NCBI GenBank assembly: GCA_024291935.2
Contig: CM044311.1
Coordinates: 20,669,001 to 20,733,000 of the forward strand
Direction: 5' to 3'
DNA length: 64,000 bases
Source: Okapia johnstoni
Lineage: Eukaryota > Chordata > Mammalia > Artiodactyla > Giraffidae
In this document: one piece after another, positions 22,654 through 34,894 of the stretch
Layout: the number at the start of each line of letters is the position of its first letter
Position numbering within the stretch: the stretch's first letter is position 1
Position numbers and translations under genes: made by a program
The notes under the pieces: generated by a model
Told to the model about the DNA's origin: nothing
Databases searched by the model: none
What the model saw: only the letters and a program-made list of their open reading frames with translations

Positions 22654-25436
22654 TTGACTAGATGGACCTCTGTTGGCAAAGGAATGCCTCTGCTTTTTAA
22701 TATGTTGTCTAGGTTGGTCATAACTATTCTTCCAAAAATCAAGTATCTCTTAATATCATGGCTGCAGTCACCATCTGCAGTGGTTTTGGAGGCCCAAAAA
22801 ATAGTCTCCAACTGTTTTCATTGTTTCCCTATCTATTTGCCATGAAATGATGGGACTGAATGCTATGGTCTTAGTTTTCTGAATGTTGAGTTTTAAGCCA
22901 ACTTTTTCACTCTCCTCTTTCACTTTCATCAAGAGGCTCTTTAGTGCTTCTTTGTTTTTTGCCATAAGGGTGGTATCATCTGCATATCTGAGGTTATTGA
23001 TGTATCTCCTGGCAATCTTGATTCCAGCTTCTGCTTCTTCCAGTCCAGAATTTCACATGATGCACACTGCATATAAGTTAAATAAGCAGGGTGACAATAT
23101 ACAGCCTTGACGTACTCCTTTCCCAATTTGGAACCAATCTCGTTCCATATACAGTTCTAACTGTTGCTTCTTGATTTGCATACAGATTTCTCAGGAGGCA
23201 AATCAGATGGTCTGGTATTCCCAACTCTTGAAGAATTTTCCAGTTTGTTGTGATCCACACAGTCAAATGCTTTAGCTTAGTCAAGAAAACAGAAGTTTAT
23301 TTATTTTTTTTATTTATTTATTTTTTCAGAAACTCCCTTGCTTTTTCTATAATCCAATGTATGTTGGAAATTTGATCTCTAGTTCCTCTGCTTTTTCTAA
23401 ATCCAGCTTGAACATCTGGAAGTTCATGGTTCACGTACTGTTGAAGCCTGAATTGGAGGATTATGAGCATTACTTTGCTAGCTTGTGAGATCAATGCAAT
23501 TGTGCAGTAGTTTGAACATTCTTTGGCATTGCCTTTCTCTGAGATTGCAAAGAAAACTGACCTTGTCCAGTCCTGTGGCTACTGCTGAGTTTTCCACATT
23601 TGTTGGGCTATTGAGTGCAGCACTTTCATAGCATCATCATCTTTTAGGATTTGCAATAGCTCAACTGGAATTCCATCACTTACACTAGCTTTGTTCATAG
23701 TGATGCTTCCTAAGGCTCACTTGACTTTGCATTCCAGGATGTCTGGCTCTAAGTAAGTGATCACACCATTTGGTTATATGGCTCATAAAGATCTTTTTTG
23801 TATAGTACTTCTGCATATTCTTGCCAACTCTTCTTAAGATCTTTCTGCTTCTGCTAGGCCCATGCCATTTCTGTCCTTTATTTTGCCATCTTTGTATGAA
23901 ATGCTCCTTTGGTATCTCTAATTTTCTTGAAGATATCTCTAGTCTTTCTCATTACATTATTTTCCTCTATTTCTTTGCATTGATCACTGAGAAAGGCTTT
24001 CTTATCTCTACTTGTTGTTCTTTGGAACTTGCATTTGCATGGGTATATCTTTCCTTTTCTACTTTGCTTTAGCTTCTCTTCTTTTCTCAGCTATTTGTAA
24101 GGCCTCCTCAGACAACCATTTTGCCTTTTTGCATTTCTTTTTCTTGAAGATGGTCTTGATCCATAGTTCTTTGTGTACTCTGTCCATCAGATCTCACTCC
24201 TTGAATCTGTTTGTCACTTCCACTGTATAATCGTAAGGGATTTGATTTAGGTCATACCTGAATGATCTAGTGGTTTTCCCTGCTTTCTTTAATTTCAGTC
24301 TGAATGTGGCAATAAGGAGTTCATGATCTGAGCCACAGTCAGCTCCAGATCTATTGTTTGCTGATTGTATATAGCTTCTCCATCTTTGGCTACAAAGAAT
24401 GTAATCAATCTGATTTCAGTATTGACCATCTGGTAATGTCCATTTGTAGTCTTCTCTTGCGTTGTTGGAAAAGGGTGTTGGGTGTTTCCTATGATCAGTG
24501 CTTTCTCTTGGCGAAAATGCTTGCCTTTGCCCTTCTTCATTTTGTACTTTAAGGCAAAATTTACCTGTTACTCCTGGTATCTCTTTACTTCCTACTTTTG
24601 CATTCCAATTCTGTATGATAAAAAGGACATCTTTTTTGGGTGATAGTTCTAGGAGATCTTGTAGGTCATCATAGAAGCATTTGACTTCAGTTTCTTCAGC
24701 AATACTGGTTGGGGCATGGAGTTGGATTACTGGATATTGAATGGTTTGCCTTGGACAGGAACAGAGATCATTCCCTCAAGTCGTTTTTGAGATTGCACCC
24801 AAGAACTGTGTTTCGAACTCTTTTGTTGACTATGATGGCTACTCCATTTCTTCTAATGGATTCCTGCCCACAGTAGTAGATATAATGGTCATCCGAGTTA
24901 AATTCACCCATTCCAGTCCATTTTAGTTCACTGATTCCTAAAATCTCTATGTTCACTCTTGCCATCTCCGGTTTGACCAGTTCCAATTTGCCTTGATTCA
25001 TGGACCTAACATTTCAGGTCCCTATGCAATATTGTTATTTACAGCATTGGACTTTACTTCCATCACCAGTCACATTCACAACTGGGTGTTGCTTTTGTTT
25101 TGGCTCCATCTCTTCATTCTATTTGGAGTTATTTCTCCACTCTGCTCCAGTAGCATATCGGGCATCTATCGACCTGGTCAGTTCATCTTTCAGTTTCCTA
25201 TCTTTTTGCTTTTTCATACTGTTCATGGGGTTCTCAAGGCAAGAAAACTGAAGTGGTTTGCCATTCCCTTCCCCAGTGGACCACAGTTTGTCAGAACTCT
25301 CCACCATGAATGTATTGGGTGGCCCTACATGGCATGGCTCATAATTTCCTTGAGTTAGACAAGGTTGTGGTCCATGAGATCAATCGGATTAGTTTTCTGT
25401 GATTTTGGTTTTCATTCTGTCTGCCTTCTGAGGGAT

Positions 25437-25741
25437 AAGGACTTCCCTGATAGCTCAGTTGGTAAAGAACCCATCTTCAATGCAGGAGAACCTGATTGGA
25501 TTCCTGGGTCAGGAAGATCCCCTGGAGAAGGGATAGGCTACCCATTCCATTATTCTTGGGCTTCCCTTGTGGGTCAGCTGGTAAAGAATCCGCCTAAAAT
25601 GTAGGAGACCTGGGTTCGATTCCTGGGTTGGGAAGATACCCTGGAGAAGGGAAAGGCTACCCACTCCAGTATTCCGGCCTGGAGAGTTCCATGGATAGTC
25701 CATGGGGTTGCAAAAAGTGGGACACAACTGAGCTTCTTTCA
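25437..25741 (+). mobile_element. Tandem Bov-tA SINE pair inside BovB
   Basis: The first unit (25437-25556) runs from acttccctgatagctcagtt to ttccattattcttg. There a second complete unit begins (gggcttcccttgtgggtcag) and runs to cacaactgagcttc. The outer flanks share AGGGATAAGGA (left ending about 25441, right starting about 25754), a BovB sequence duplicated at insertion, so the pair appears to have inserted as one dimer. Confidence 0.85.
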
Positions 25742-26671
25742 CTTTTACTTTCTAAGGGATAAGGATAAGAGGCTTATGGAAGCTCCCTGATGGGAGAGAC
25801 TGACTATAGGGGAAACACTGTCTTATTTTGATGAGTGGAGCCATGGTCACTATATCTCTAATCCAACTTTCAGTTGATGAGTGGGGCTGTGTTCCCTCCC
25901 TGTTGTTTGACCTGAGACCAAACTATGGAGGAGGTCATGAAGATAATGGCGACCTCCTTCAAAACTTACACAGGACTGGAAAGCAGACTCTTGGAGGGCA
26001 CCAACAAAATCTTGTGCACACCAGGACCCAGGAGAAAGGATCAGTGACCCCACAGGAGACTGACCCAGACTTGCCTGTGAGCATCCAGTAGTCTCTGGCA
26101 GAGGCATGGGGTGGCAGTAGCCTGCTGCAGGGTCGGGGACATTGCAGCAGTGCATGCATGGGACCTTTGGAAGGAGGTCTCCATCATCTTCATCATAATC
26201 AGTAAAACGTAAAATTATTTTATTGTGGTCATTCTTATTGGTTCATATAACAGAAAAAAAGAAAAATGATCAATTTTAGCACAGCCTGATTCATAAACAG
26301 GCAATAATCTATCACCAGATCAAAACTGATATATCTTTAAAATACGCCATTTGTGATCCTTAATTTTACACGTCAACTTGGCTGGCCATAGAGTACCCAC
26401 ATTAAACCTTATTTCTGGGTGTGTTGTGAGAGTGTTTTGGGACCAGATTAGCATTTGAATCAGTGGACTCAATAGATTTTCTGCCCCAGTTTTGTGAGCT
26501 TCATACAGTTAGAGAACCTGACAAAAACAAAAGGCTAAGTGAACTGGAATATTTCATCTTCTCTGCCCTTATATTGGGATTTACTGCATTGACTCCCTTG
26601 GTTCTTAGACTCAGAATGAATCATTCCACCATTTTTCATGGGTCTTCAGCTTACAGATAGCAGACGATAGC

Positions 26672-26716
26672 CATGTATCTCTCTCTTTCTCTCTCTCTGT
26701 GTTTGTGTGTGTGTGG
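26672..26716 (+). repeat. (CT)n(GT)n microsatellite
   Basis: A compound dinucleotide tract, atctctctctttctctctct then tgtttgtgtgtgtgtg, directly before a SINE. Confidence 0.9.
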
Positions 26717-26724
26717 GCACATGC

Positions 26725-26928
26725 ACCTTGGTGGCTCAGAAGGTAAAGAGTCTGTCAACAATGCAGGAGTCCTGGGTTCAATCCCTGGATTAGGAAGATT
26801 TCCTGGAGGAGAAAATGGCAACCCACCTCAGTATTTTTGCCTGAGAAATCCCATGGACAGAGGAACCTGGCAGGCTATATAGTCCATGGAGTTGCACAGA
26901 GTCAGATATGACTGAGCAACTAATACTT
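26725..26928 (+). mobile_element. Bov-tA SINE
   Basis: From ccttggtggctcagaaggta through atatgactgagcaactaata. The first bases of the head are missing; the core and tail are complete. Confidence 0.92.
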
Positions 26929-27010
26929 ACTTTCGCTTTCACATGTGCATATACATACATATATATCCTAGGAGGTGTGTTGCTCTGGAATACTATGACT
27001 GATATACTAT

Positions 27011-28828
27011 TAAATAATTTTACTGAATAATTTTACAGGTATGATAAAAGTAAGAAAATAGTCCCTTTCTGGCTTGATGGTTGATAACATTCACCAAGTG
27101 AGGAAAAGCTGGAAGACCAGGTTTAGGGTGAAACTGTTAATCTGGTTCTGGATATATTTAACTCCTGTTCTGTTCTCAGTACAGTGCCACTAAATGTGTA
27201 ATATTTAAATCATTATTGTAATAATTCATTAATTAAACAAATATGTATTAAATATCTGCATATTATAAGTAAGAAAAATAAAGCTAAAAGTTATAACTAT
27301 AACTCTCACATTCAAGGGTCTAATGGCAGGGAAGTAAATTGAAAGATGAATCATATAATTATGTATGAAGTTAGGCCAGTGATAAAGGCAATGAAGGAAA
27401 ACAACATGGATTATAACAACAATAATAAGAGATCTGACATCAACAGGAAGGTTTTGGGAAAAGCTTTTATTAATAGATGATACACACATATGCAAAGATG
27501 GAAGGTTCAATAATTAATAAGATCATATTTTAAGAGAAAGAAGAGGGCCCATGTAGAACATTTTGAAACTCAAATATATAATCATCCAATTAAGACTGAT
27601 GAACCAGACAACACGATAGAAAAAGGAATGTAAGGTAGTTAAACCATGTAATCTGAGAAAGGAGAGTATGTCTAAAGAAGAGGGCATTAAAGAAGGGAGT
27701 TACTGAATCTCCTATAAGGACAAGGAAGATAAGAAAAAGCATTTCCATTTATTTAGAAGCATGGTAGTAATAGAGAATGGGTTTCTTGAAATGGGGCAAA
27801 TAAAAGCCAAAACAGAATTCATTAAAAAATTAGTTAAAGTAGAAGGATGGTTATAGAACAGAAGCTGATGGTACTGAGAAAGTAAAAATGAGTAGATTTT
27901 ATGATTAATTTTCTTTGGCGGAGGAGTAAAAATAAAAGACTGTTGTTATGGATGACTTCTAGGTTTTTGGTTTGTTGGGATTAATACTCTCTGAGAGAAG
28001 ACTAGGCTTTGGGAGGAAAATTATGAGCTTGATTTTGACATGTTTGAGTCCGCCAACTGTTGATTTCTTTAATAAGCCATTGGATAAGTAGTATGATGAT
28101 CAGAAAAGAAGCCCATTTAAGGGTATTCTCAGAAATACTTAGTACACGGGTGCTAACTGAAAACAAAGACTAAGAAGAGCAAGAATAGCCTGGGTCAGAA
28201 CTGTATGGTGTGGAAAGACATTTCATTTTAAGCTGAGGAGAAGTATTTAATTGTGAAAAGCATGAATATTAACGAAGAAATGTTTCCTTCATAGCTGAGA
28301 AGAAGAACAGATGATAATCATCGTATCTGTGGATGAGAACTACTGCATAAGTTATTGGCCTTAAAGAAGAGTCAGCTCTTCTATAGTAAACTTTTGTATT
28401 TTTTAGCAGATGGATAAGAGAAATGTCTTCTTGTGTCTTTCACAAGTTAAGATCTAAATTTATGTTTTGAGACTGAGTAGAACATTGAGTGAATAGGAGA
28501 CTGGGAGAGGATTTTCTATAAACTAAGGACCATGGTAGTCACTATGTAGAACTACAAAGGATTGAAACCTATGGCCCACTATTTTTAAGGAGTTTAAGAA
28601 ATACAAACTTAAAAAAAAATAAAATTTCTAAAGATAAATGTACGCTGATAAAGCAAAGAAGTAGACCTGTTTGCTTTGGGTTGAGAGAACACTGCAGAAT
28701 GTGAGACATGAAAGCAGATATAATTTCATAGGAGATGAAGAATAAGGAGATTCTTTGCTAGCAAAAGTTATAACCAAATGGATGTAGTGGATAAGTATAT
28801 AGTATTATTTCTTATTGAAAGATACTAT
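27011..28828. other. Unassigned sequence
   Basis: About 1.8 kb, purine-rich on the plus strand in its second half. No repeat or coding region recognised. Confidence 0.45.
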
Positions 28829-28829
28829 A

Positions 28830-29385
28830 ACAATTTACCATAGACTGGATGGCTTAAAAAGTAGGAATTATATTTGTTACACTTCTGTAGACTTAAAAGT
28901 CCAAGATCAAGGCACTGGGCAATGTAGAATATGGTGAAAGGCCACTTCTTGATTGGCAGATTGTAGCCTTCTCATTGGATCCTCACATGGCAAGAGATCA
29001 GAGAGCTAGCTCACACTCTCTAATCTCTTTGTTGTTGTTCAGTCACTAAGTCATGTTCAACTCTTTGCAACTCCATGAACTGCAGCATGCCAGACTTCCC
29101 TGTCCTTCACCATCTCCCAGAATTTGATCAAACTCCTGTCCATTGAGTCAGTGATGCCATCCAACCATCTCATCCTCTGTCGTCCCCTTCTCCTCCTGCC
29201 TTCAACCTTTCACAGAATGAGGGCCTTTTCTCATCTTATAAGGGGACTAATCCTGTTCATGAGGGTTCCACCTTCATGACCTAATTACTTATAAAGTCCT
29301 GCACTTTAAACACCATCACAGTGTAGTTTAGGATTACATCATACAAATTTGTGGGGATTAGGAACATTCCCTCCATCGTATAGTG
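28830..29385 (-). mobile_element. MLT1/MST-type MaLR LTR, interrupted by BovB
   Basis: Left part: acaatttaccatagactgga, cttaaaagtccaagatcaag, tggatcctcacatggcaaga. Right part: cttataaggggactaatcct, gttccaccttcatgacctaa, accatcacagtgtagtttag. Together they are the reverse complement of a MaLR-family LTR. The BovB fragment at 29031-29230 splits it at the position where the two halves join. Confidence 0.65.
29031..29230 (-). mobile_element. BovB 3' stub (200 bp)
   Basis: Plus strand gttgttgttcagtcactaag to cctgccttcaacctttcaca is the antisense of the BovB 3' terminus. It is 5'-truncated and inserted in a MaLR LTR. Confidence 0.9.
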
Positions 29386-30327
29386 ACAGCAAATGTGTGT
29401 CCTGTATGGAACGTGGACTTTGGAGGAAAAAAAATGAATAAATTTGGATGGAACCTGAATACAAAAGACTTTAAAACTTAACACTGTGTTTTATTTCAAA
29501 TAAAGAGTCCCATTTTTCATTCTTGAACATAAGGAAATGATGAATTCACTGTGATGTTTAATGAATGTTAGTTTAAAACGAGTTTGAAATATATTTTAGG
29601 GTTTGGAGGGCCAGTTATTGAAGCAAAACCTGGAACACTGTTACAGCAATCAATATGTGAGGCAATGGATAACTGTATTAGAGTGACAGCAATAAGGAGG
29701 ATAGTCTGGGCTTGAACTTGGAAGACATCCTAAAGGCTTAGCAAAGTTTTGAAATTCTTTATTGAAGTTTTACTGCCTGGGCAATTGTTTTCTTTTTCTG
29801 TTGGGTCAGTCTAAAAAAAGATTCAGAATAGGAAGATGGCCTTTATTAAATAAGGAAGGTTATTGAACCATCTAAGTAACAGTGCTATTATTTCTTATTG
29901 CTCTAACTATGCAAATAAGCTGTGTTTTATTTCCTGAATAAATGGTGATGGACAGAATTTATTCTGATGTATGAGAAATAGCATTCAGGATAATTTTGTA
30001 GTTGTCTCTTTTAGCACTTCTTTAGCTAAGCAACAGTAAAATGCTCTCTGAAGATATATTAAGTTGTTTCTCTGAGAAAATAATGATTATCTTCAACAAA
30101 ATTGCCTCCTTTCTAATTATAGTCTTAATTTGTTTACATTGCTTAAGTCTCAGACCTTAAGAGATATAATCAACTTGGTATTGGAAAAAAACAAAAAAAT
30201 CTAAAGCATCTGTTTTCAAAAGTTAGGTTGAAAACCTTGACTAAACTATATTCTGATCTGTGCTACACTGAGTGATTTTCTTATCCCTTCTCTTTCAATT
30301 TATTGAATTGTGTGTTCTTTTAGGTTA
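29386..30327. other. Unassigned sequence
   Basis: About 0.9 kb. A stretch near 29630-29715 (tgttacagcaatcaatatgt) is weakly reminiscent of L2, but I could not support the call. No coding signal. Confidence 0.4.
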
Positions 30328-30455
30328 TGTGCTGATGTGCTCAGTCGTGGCCGACTCTTTGCGACCCCATGGACTGAAGCCCACCAGGGTCCTCTGACCA
30401 TGGAATTTTCCAGGCAAGAATACTGGAGTGGGCTGCATTTTCCTTCTCCAGGGTC
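30328..30455 (-). mobile_element. Bov-tA/BovA SINE, 5' truncated
   Basis: Plus strand tgctcagtcgtggccgactc to tccttctccaggg covers the BovA half only. It ends at 30455 with ttttaggtt, which also occurs just before the element (about 30319-30327), a likely target duplication. Confidence 0.88.
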
Positions 30456-30986
30456 TTTTAGGTTAAGGGCTGAGTTATCCAATATTAAAATATCTGATTT
30501 TTCCAGCATTATTCCTAGCATATATTTCCTGAAAATCAGTCATGTAAGAGTCACTAAATCAAAAATAATAATAAACTACTCATGATCATCAAAATCATTC
30601 AGATATTCTGATGTATTGCAACAAAACAATGCTCAAATATGGTTCCAGACATCTCTGTGTGATAAGATCATGCATGACCCTGTGGTTGCTGTCAATCTCC
30701 TAGTCCAGCTTCCTACTGCTCATTTTCAGATTTCTTTGACTTAGATAACAAGAGCCTTTGCAATACACAGATTCCAATGTCTTTTGCATCCTTTTTTTTT
30801 TTTCTTTTTTGCCTAGATGTATTTTTTGTCTAGATACATCCCTATTTATTCTTAAAGCTATGGTTTAGGGGAGGATATGTGTATGTGAGTGTTGCAAATA
30901 TATGAGAAATGTCTGTACCTTTCCTCAATTATTCTGTGAACCTTAAACTACTCTTTAAAAAGTCTTAATAATGATAATAATAATTC
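30456..30986. other. Unassigned sequence
   Basis: About 0.5 kb with a T-rich run at about 30790-30808. No recognised element. Confidence 0.4.
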
Positions 30987-31097
30987 AAGGAATTCCCCAG
31001 ATGTCCAGTAGTTAGCACTTGGTGCTTTCACTGTTGAAGGCCTTGGTTTAATTCCTGGTCAGATAGCTAAGATCCCACAAGTTGTGCAGTGGGGCTA
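30987..31097 (+). mobile_element. CHR-type tRNA SINE
   Basis: The order aattccccagatgtccagta, ttggtttaattcctggtcag, agctaagatcccacaagttg follows the CHR SINE family of Cetartiodactyla, with a tRNA-like promoter. Short AATAATA repeats flank both ends. Diverged, so older than the Bov-tA copies. Confidence 0.75.
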
Positions 31098-32550
31098 AAA
31101 ATAATAAGCATAAATGCCATGATGTTCTCTCCCCAAATAAACTGATCTCAATATTTTTGTGCTTATTGTACAATTATCCACTGCTGCACAGATAACGCTA
31201 TATGGCAATTGCGTGTTTTCTTAAAAGAATAATTTATTGAATAATTAGAATTTATTACAGTATTTTCCATTCTTCAGCTTAAATTGAGTGGAATTGTCTT
31301 TCATTCCCTTTTTGTGATACTTCACCTCAGGCATTTAGAAGTATAAACTAACTACAGACATGTCTTCAATAAGAAGAGGAGGAGAGAGACTTTTGAAGGT
31401 TAAGAAGTAAGACGCTACTCAACCCACTTTTTAAACAGAGATGGTTTTGTGGATCATGTGATAGATCACCAATTTCTTTGATTCACAGTTTCTGATTTAA
31501 AAAAAAATATTGAGGTATAGTTGATTTACGATATTGTGCTAGTTTTAAATTTTTTACTAATTCATATAAAACACAATTTGTTATGATTTATAATCATGTC
31601 AAAGGAAATATTATGAAAAAATGAGAGACAATGTAGATTTAAAAAAAAAAAGCAAAATGTATTGTACACTTAGGTGTTCTTAACGTCATTTGACTTTTAA
31701 AAGAGACTGGGAATATTCTTAGTGAAAAACATGAATAGACTGCAGGTATATTTCCTTAGTTTTGCTATCTAGAAGATGGAACTGTCAAAATAAGCTCTCA
31801 CTATGCCAGACTTCAGAAGCTAAATGATTAATTCAGCCACATTTTTCTCTCACATCATTTAGACAAAAGAAGTCAATTAAGTGGAACATTAAAAGCTGAT
31901 GAATCAAACGGTGGCATAAAATAGCAATTAGAAAATAATCAGTTAATGAAGTAAAATAACAATGGAAAAGTCATCTAATGACAATAATAGAACTAGTGCA
32001 TTAACAAGAAGTGACACTGAAGACTAGAAATGCCGAATACAACAGTTATGATGATTAAAAATGTACCAAAGAGATTCAAACAGATACTTAAGTTAAAACA
32101 CCTCCAGTGCTTAGGATGTTTTTCTGGTATTGCAACAAACAAACAAACAAGCAAAAACTTAAATTTAGTCTGCTCTAGACATGACCTCCAAGTAAATACT
32201 CTCACATTTATAAAGCTGTCCTCTGAATACTGTTGAAACTAGATATCTGTAGTTTAAAAAATACTCATATCTAAATTTCATGAATATTAATACATAAGAT
32301 GCATATACATAGGCATAAGGAAAGGGCTCTTTCTTTCTTACAGGGCTTGCATTAATGGAAAAAGCCCTGACAGCCATCAAATGGCTCAGAATGAGGGATA
32401 AAACCAGTGTGTTACTAGTTTGAAGTGAGGAATGTTAGGATGAATTGAAGTGATTAAGTTCCCAGGATTTCTCCCTTTCCAAAAGACTCTTCTGTAATAT
32501 GTACAAGTTTTATATGACAAAATTCTGAATGAGTTATGACCTCATGATCA
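31098..32550. other. Unassigned sequence with a small L1 3' piece
   Basis: About 31500-31560 (tattgaggtatagttgattt, atattgtgctagtt) matches the antisense of an older L1 3' UTR, as at 33697-33885. The rest shows nothing recognisable. Confidence 0.45.
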
Positions 32551-33100
32551 GTTGTTGTTCAGTTACTAAGTCATGTCCGATACTTTACAAATCTATGGAC
32601 TGCAGCAGGGAGGATTCTGTGTCCTTCACTATCTCCTGGGGTTTGCACAAATTCCTGTCCCTTGAGTTGGTGATGTCATCCAACTGTCTCATCCTCTGTC
32701 ACCCCTTTCCCCTCTGCTCTCAATCTTTCCCAGCATCAGGGTATTTTCCAATGTGTAGACTCTTTGCAACAGGTAGCTAAAGTACTGGAGCTTCAGCGTC
32801 ATTCCTTCCAATGAATATTCAGGGTTAATTTTCTTAAGGATTGACTGATTTGATCTCCCTGAAGCCCAAGGGTCTCTCAAGAGTCTTCTCCAACACCACA
32901 ATTCAAAAGCATCAGTTCTTTGGCACTCAACCTTTTACACAGTCCAACTTGCACATCTGTACATGACTAGTGGAAAAACCTTAGTTTTGAAAATGCAGAA
33001 CTTTGTAAGCAAAATGATGTCTCTGATTTTTAATAAGCTGTCTAGATTTGTCATAGTTTTCTTTCCAAGGAGCAAATGTCTTTTAATTTCATGGCTGCAG
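32551..33100 (-). mobile_element. BovB 3' fragment, old
   Basis: Runs from the 3' terminus at 32551 (gttgttgttcagttactaag) to atttcatggctgcag at 33100. Several small deletions (for example around 32745-32760) and many substitutions make it one of the most diverged BovB copies here. The C-terminal frame (LKLQYFSYLLQRV, MWCWRRLLRDPW) is broken. Confidence 0.92.
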
Positions 33101-33159
33101 GTGGCACTTCTGGAAAATAACTCTCCTGCCAACACAGGAAACATAAGCTATGTAGTTTA

Positions 33160-33302
33160 GATCTCTGGTTGGGAAGATTCCATGGAGGAGGGCATGGCAA
33201 TCCACACCGGTATTCTTGCTTAGAGAATACCAGGAACAGAGGAGCCTTGTGAGCTAAGGTCTATAGGTTCTTAAAAAGTTGGACATGACTGAATCCACTT
33301 AG
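33160..33302 (+). mobile_element. Bov-tA SINE, head missing
   Basis: Begins inside the SINE at atctctggttgggaagattc and ends gacatgactgaatccactta. Confidence 0.85.
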
Positions 33303-33364
33303 TATGTACGCACAAAAGTAGGATTGTTTGATGATATAGTAATAGTATTTTTCTTTGAGGGGAA

Positions 33365-33570
33365 AGGCTTCCTTGGTGGCTCAGATGCTAAAGAATCTGC
33401 CTGCAATGAAAGAGACCCAGGTTTGATCCCTGAGTTGGGAAGATCCTCTTGAGAAGGGAATGCTACCCACTCCAGTATCCTTGCCTCAAGAAATCCATGG
33501 ACAGGGGAGCCTGGAGGGCTACAGTCCATGAGGTTGCAAAGAGTCAGACATGATTGAGTGATTAAGACTT
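33365..33570 (+). mobile_element. Bov-tA SINE
   Basis: Full copy from aggcttccttggtggctcag to agtcagacatgattgagtga, with the tRNA-like head intact. Confidence 0.93.
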
Positions 33571-33696
33571 TTAGGATCAGTAATTAGTCCCAAATCTAAG
33601 AAAATCCTGTGAAAAAGTAAACAATGCAAAATGTAACTAATACACTTTTATACATTAAATGACATTTATGGTATTGGTTCAGACTGTTTTTATAAA

Positions 33697-33885
33697 GATA
33701 ATTTATTTTTTAAATTTTGTTGGAGTATTTTATCTACAACTTTGTGTTAGTTTCAGATGTAAAGCCAAAATGAATCAGTTATACACATACACATGTCTAC
33801 TCATTCTTAGATTCTTTTCCCATATTGGTCATTTCAAGTATTGAGTAGAGTTCCAGTGCTATGCAGTAGGTCCTTACCTACTTTA
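33697..33885 (-). mobile_element. L1 3' UTR fragment, older subfamily, antisense
   Basis: Motifs on the plus strand (gttggagtattttatctaca, ttgtgttagtttcagatgta, agagttccagtgctatgcag, taggtccttacc) are the reverse complement of a mammalian L1 3' UTR different from the L1 at 205-915. Confidence 0.75.
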
Positions 33886-34383
33886 CATAAAATGTATAGA
33901 TTTTTATTTGTTGATAGGATAAAGTGTCAATTTGTAAGCTATCTACTTCTGGACTGGAAAACAGAAGTCAAAGTTACTGTTTTTTTTTTTAATACTGAAA
34001 TATTGATGAATAATTGTCTCCTTCTCTTCATGCTACATGAGCCTCCCCTGGAACATTTTGAATGTTCATGTAATATTTTATTGATTTAGGTTATTTTTTG
34101 GTGAAAAGGATGAGATCTAGATTAAGTTATTTATAGTTTGAATAGAACTATAAGTAGTTCTATAGTTTGAATATAATTTGATCTGATGATTCTGCTATCA
34201 ATTTCTCCTTATTTAAAAGACTTTCATCATTAGCTATGTATCTATTTAAAGTGCTGATCTGTAATATCACTATATAGCATGAACTAACTGCCTGATTACT
34301 ATGATTCCTGATTATACAAACAACATATGAAATCAAAATCCATCCATTTTTTTTTCTTACGTGATATATAATGGAATCAGTTT

Positions 34384-34599
34384 GAGCTGACTCATTGGAA
34401 AAGACCCTAATGCTGGGAAAGATTGGGGGCAGGAGGAGAAGAGGACGACAGAGGATGAGATGGTTGGATGACATCACCGACTCGATGGACATGGGTTTGG
34501 GTAAACTCAGGCAGTTGGTGATGGACAGAGAGGCCTGGCGTGCTGCGATTCACGGGGTCGCAAAGAGTCGGACATGACTGAGAGACTAAACTGACTGAA
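34384..34599 (+). mobile_element. BovB 3' stub, plus strand
   Basis: Starts ctgactcattggaaaagacc and ends at the terminus gactgagagactaaactgac. A short frame reads [20 protein letters not shown], the arginine-rich C-terminus of the BovB ORF. 5'-truncated to 216 bp. Confidence 0.93.
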
Positions 34600-34678
34600 T
34601 AAAAAGGCATAATCAACCTTGTGGAATTACTTTTTTTTTTTCCTGAAAACATTTTATTTTACATATATTGCTGCCTAT

Positions 34679-34894
34679 TGTTGTTGCTGTTTAGTCACTA
34701 ATTCATATTCGATTCTTTTGCAATCCATTGGACTGTAACCTGCCAGGATCCTCTGTCCATGGATTTCTCAGGCAAGAATACTGGAGCGAGTTGCCATTTC
34801 CTTCTCTAGGGGATCTTCCCAGCCCAGGAATTGAACGTGCATCTCCTGCATTGGCTGGTGAATTCTTTAACAGTGAGTCACCAGGGAAGTCCAT
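34679..34894 (-). mobile_element. Bov-tA SINE
   Basis: Plus strand ttgttgttgctgtttagtca to gtcaccagggaagtcc is the reverse complement of a full-length copy. Confidence 0.92.

Larger units (their letters stand above)
21857..26203 (-). mobile_element. Near full-length BovB LINE with inverted 5' end
   Basis: The 3' terminus is at about 21862. Going right, the minus strand shows the C-terminal region (21900-22800), RT (about 22800-23760) and the N-terminal APE-type endonuclease (about 24300-25010, with MNQGKLELVKPEMARVNIEI and GISELKWTGMG), then the 5' region. At 25961-25965 the orientation flips: from there to about 26195 the BovB 5' segment runs on the plus strand (cagactcttggagggcacca). TAATCAGT occurs at both outer edges (21857-21864, 26196-26203) and may be the target duplication. 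Nested inserts lie at 22350-22653 and 25437-25741. Many stops and frameshifts rule out activity. Confidence 0.9.
26348..27010 (+). mobile_element. Ancient LTR-type repeat split by SINE and microsatellite
   Basis: The left part (ccttaattttacacgtcaac, ttctgggtgtgttgtgagag, agcatttgaatcagtggact) and the right end (ttgctctggaatactatgac) are the two ends of a common old mammalian LTR-like repeat. The interval between them is occupied by a CT/GT microsatellite and a Bov-tA SINE. I am unsure of the family name. Confidence 0.5.

Noticed and set aside
24993..25358. 121-codon plus-strand frame
   Set aside because: Antisense shadow of the BovB endonuclease region.
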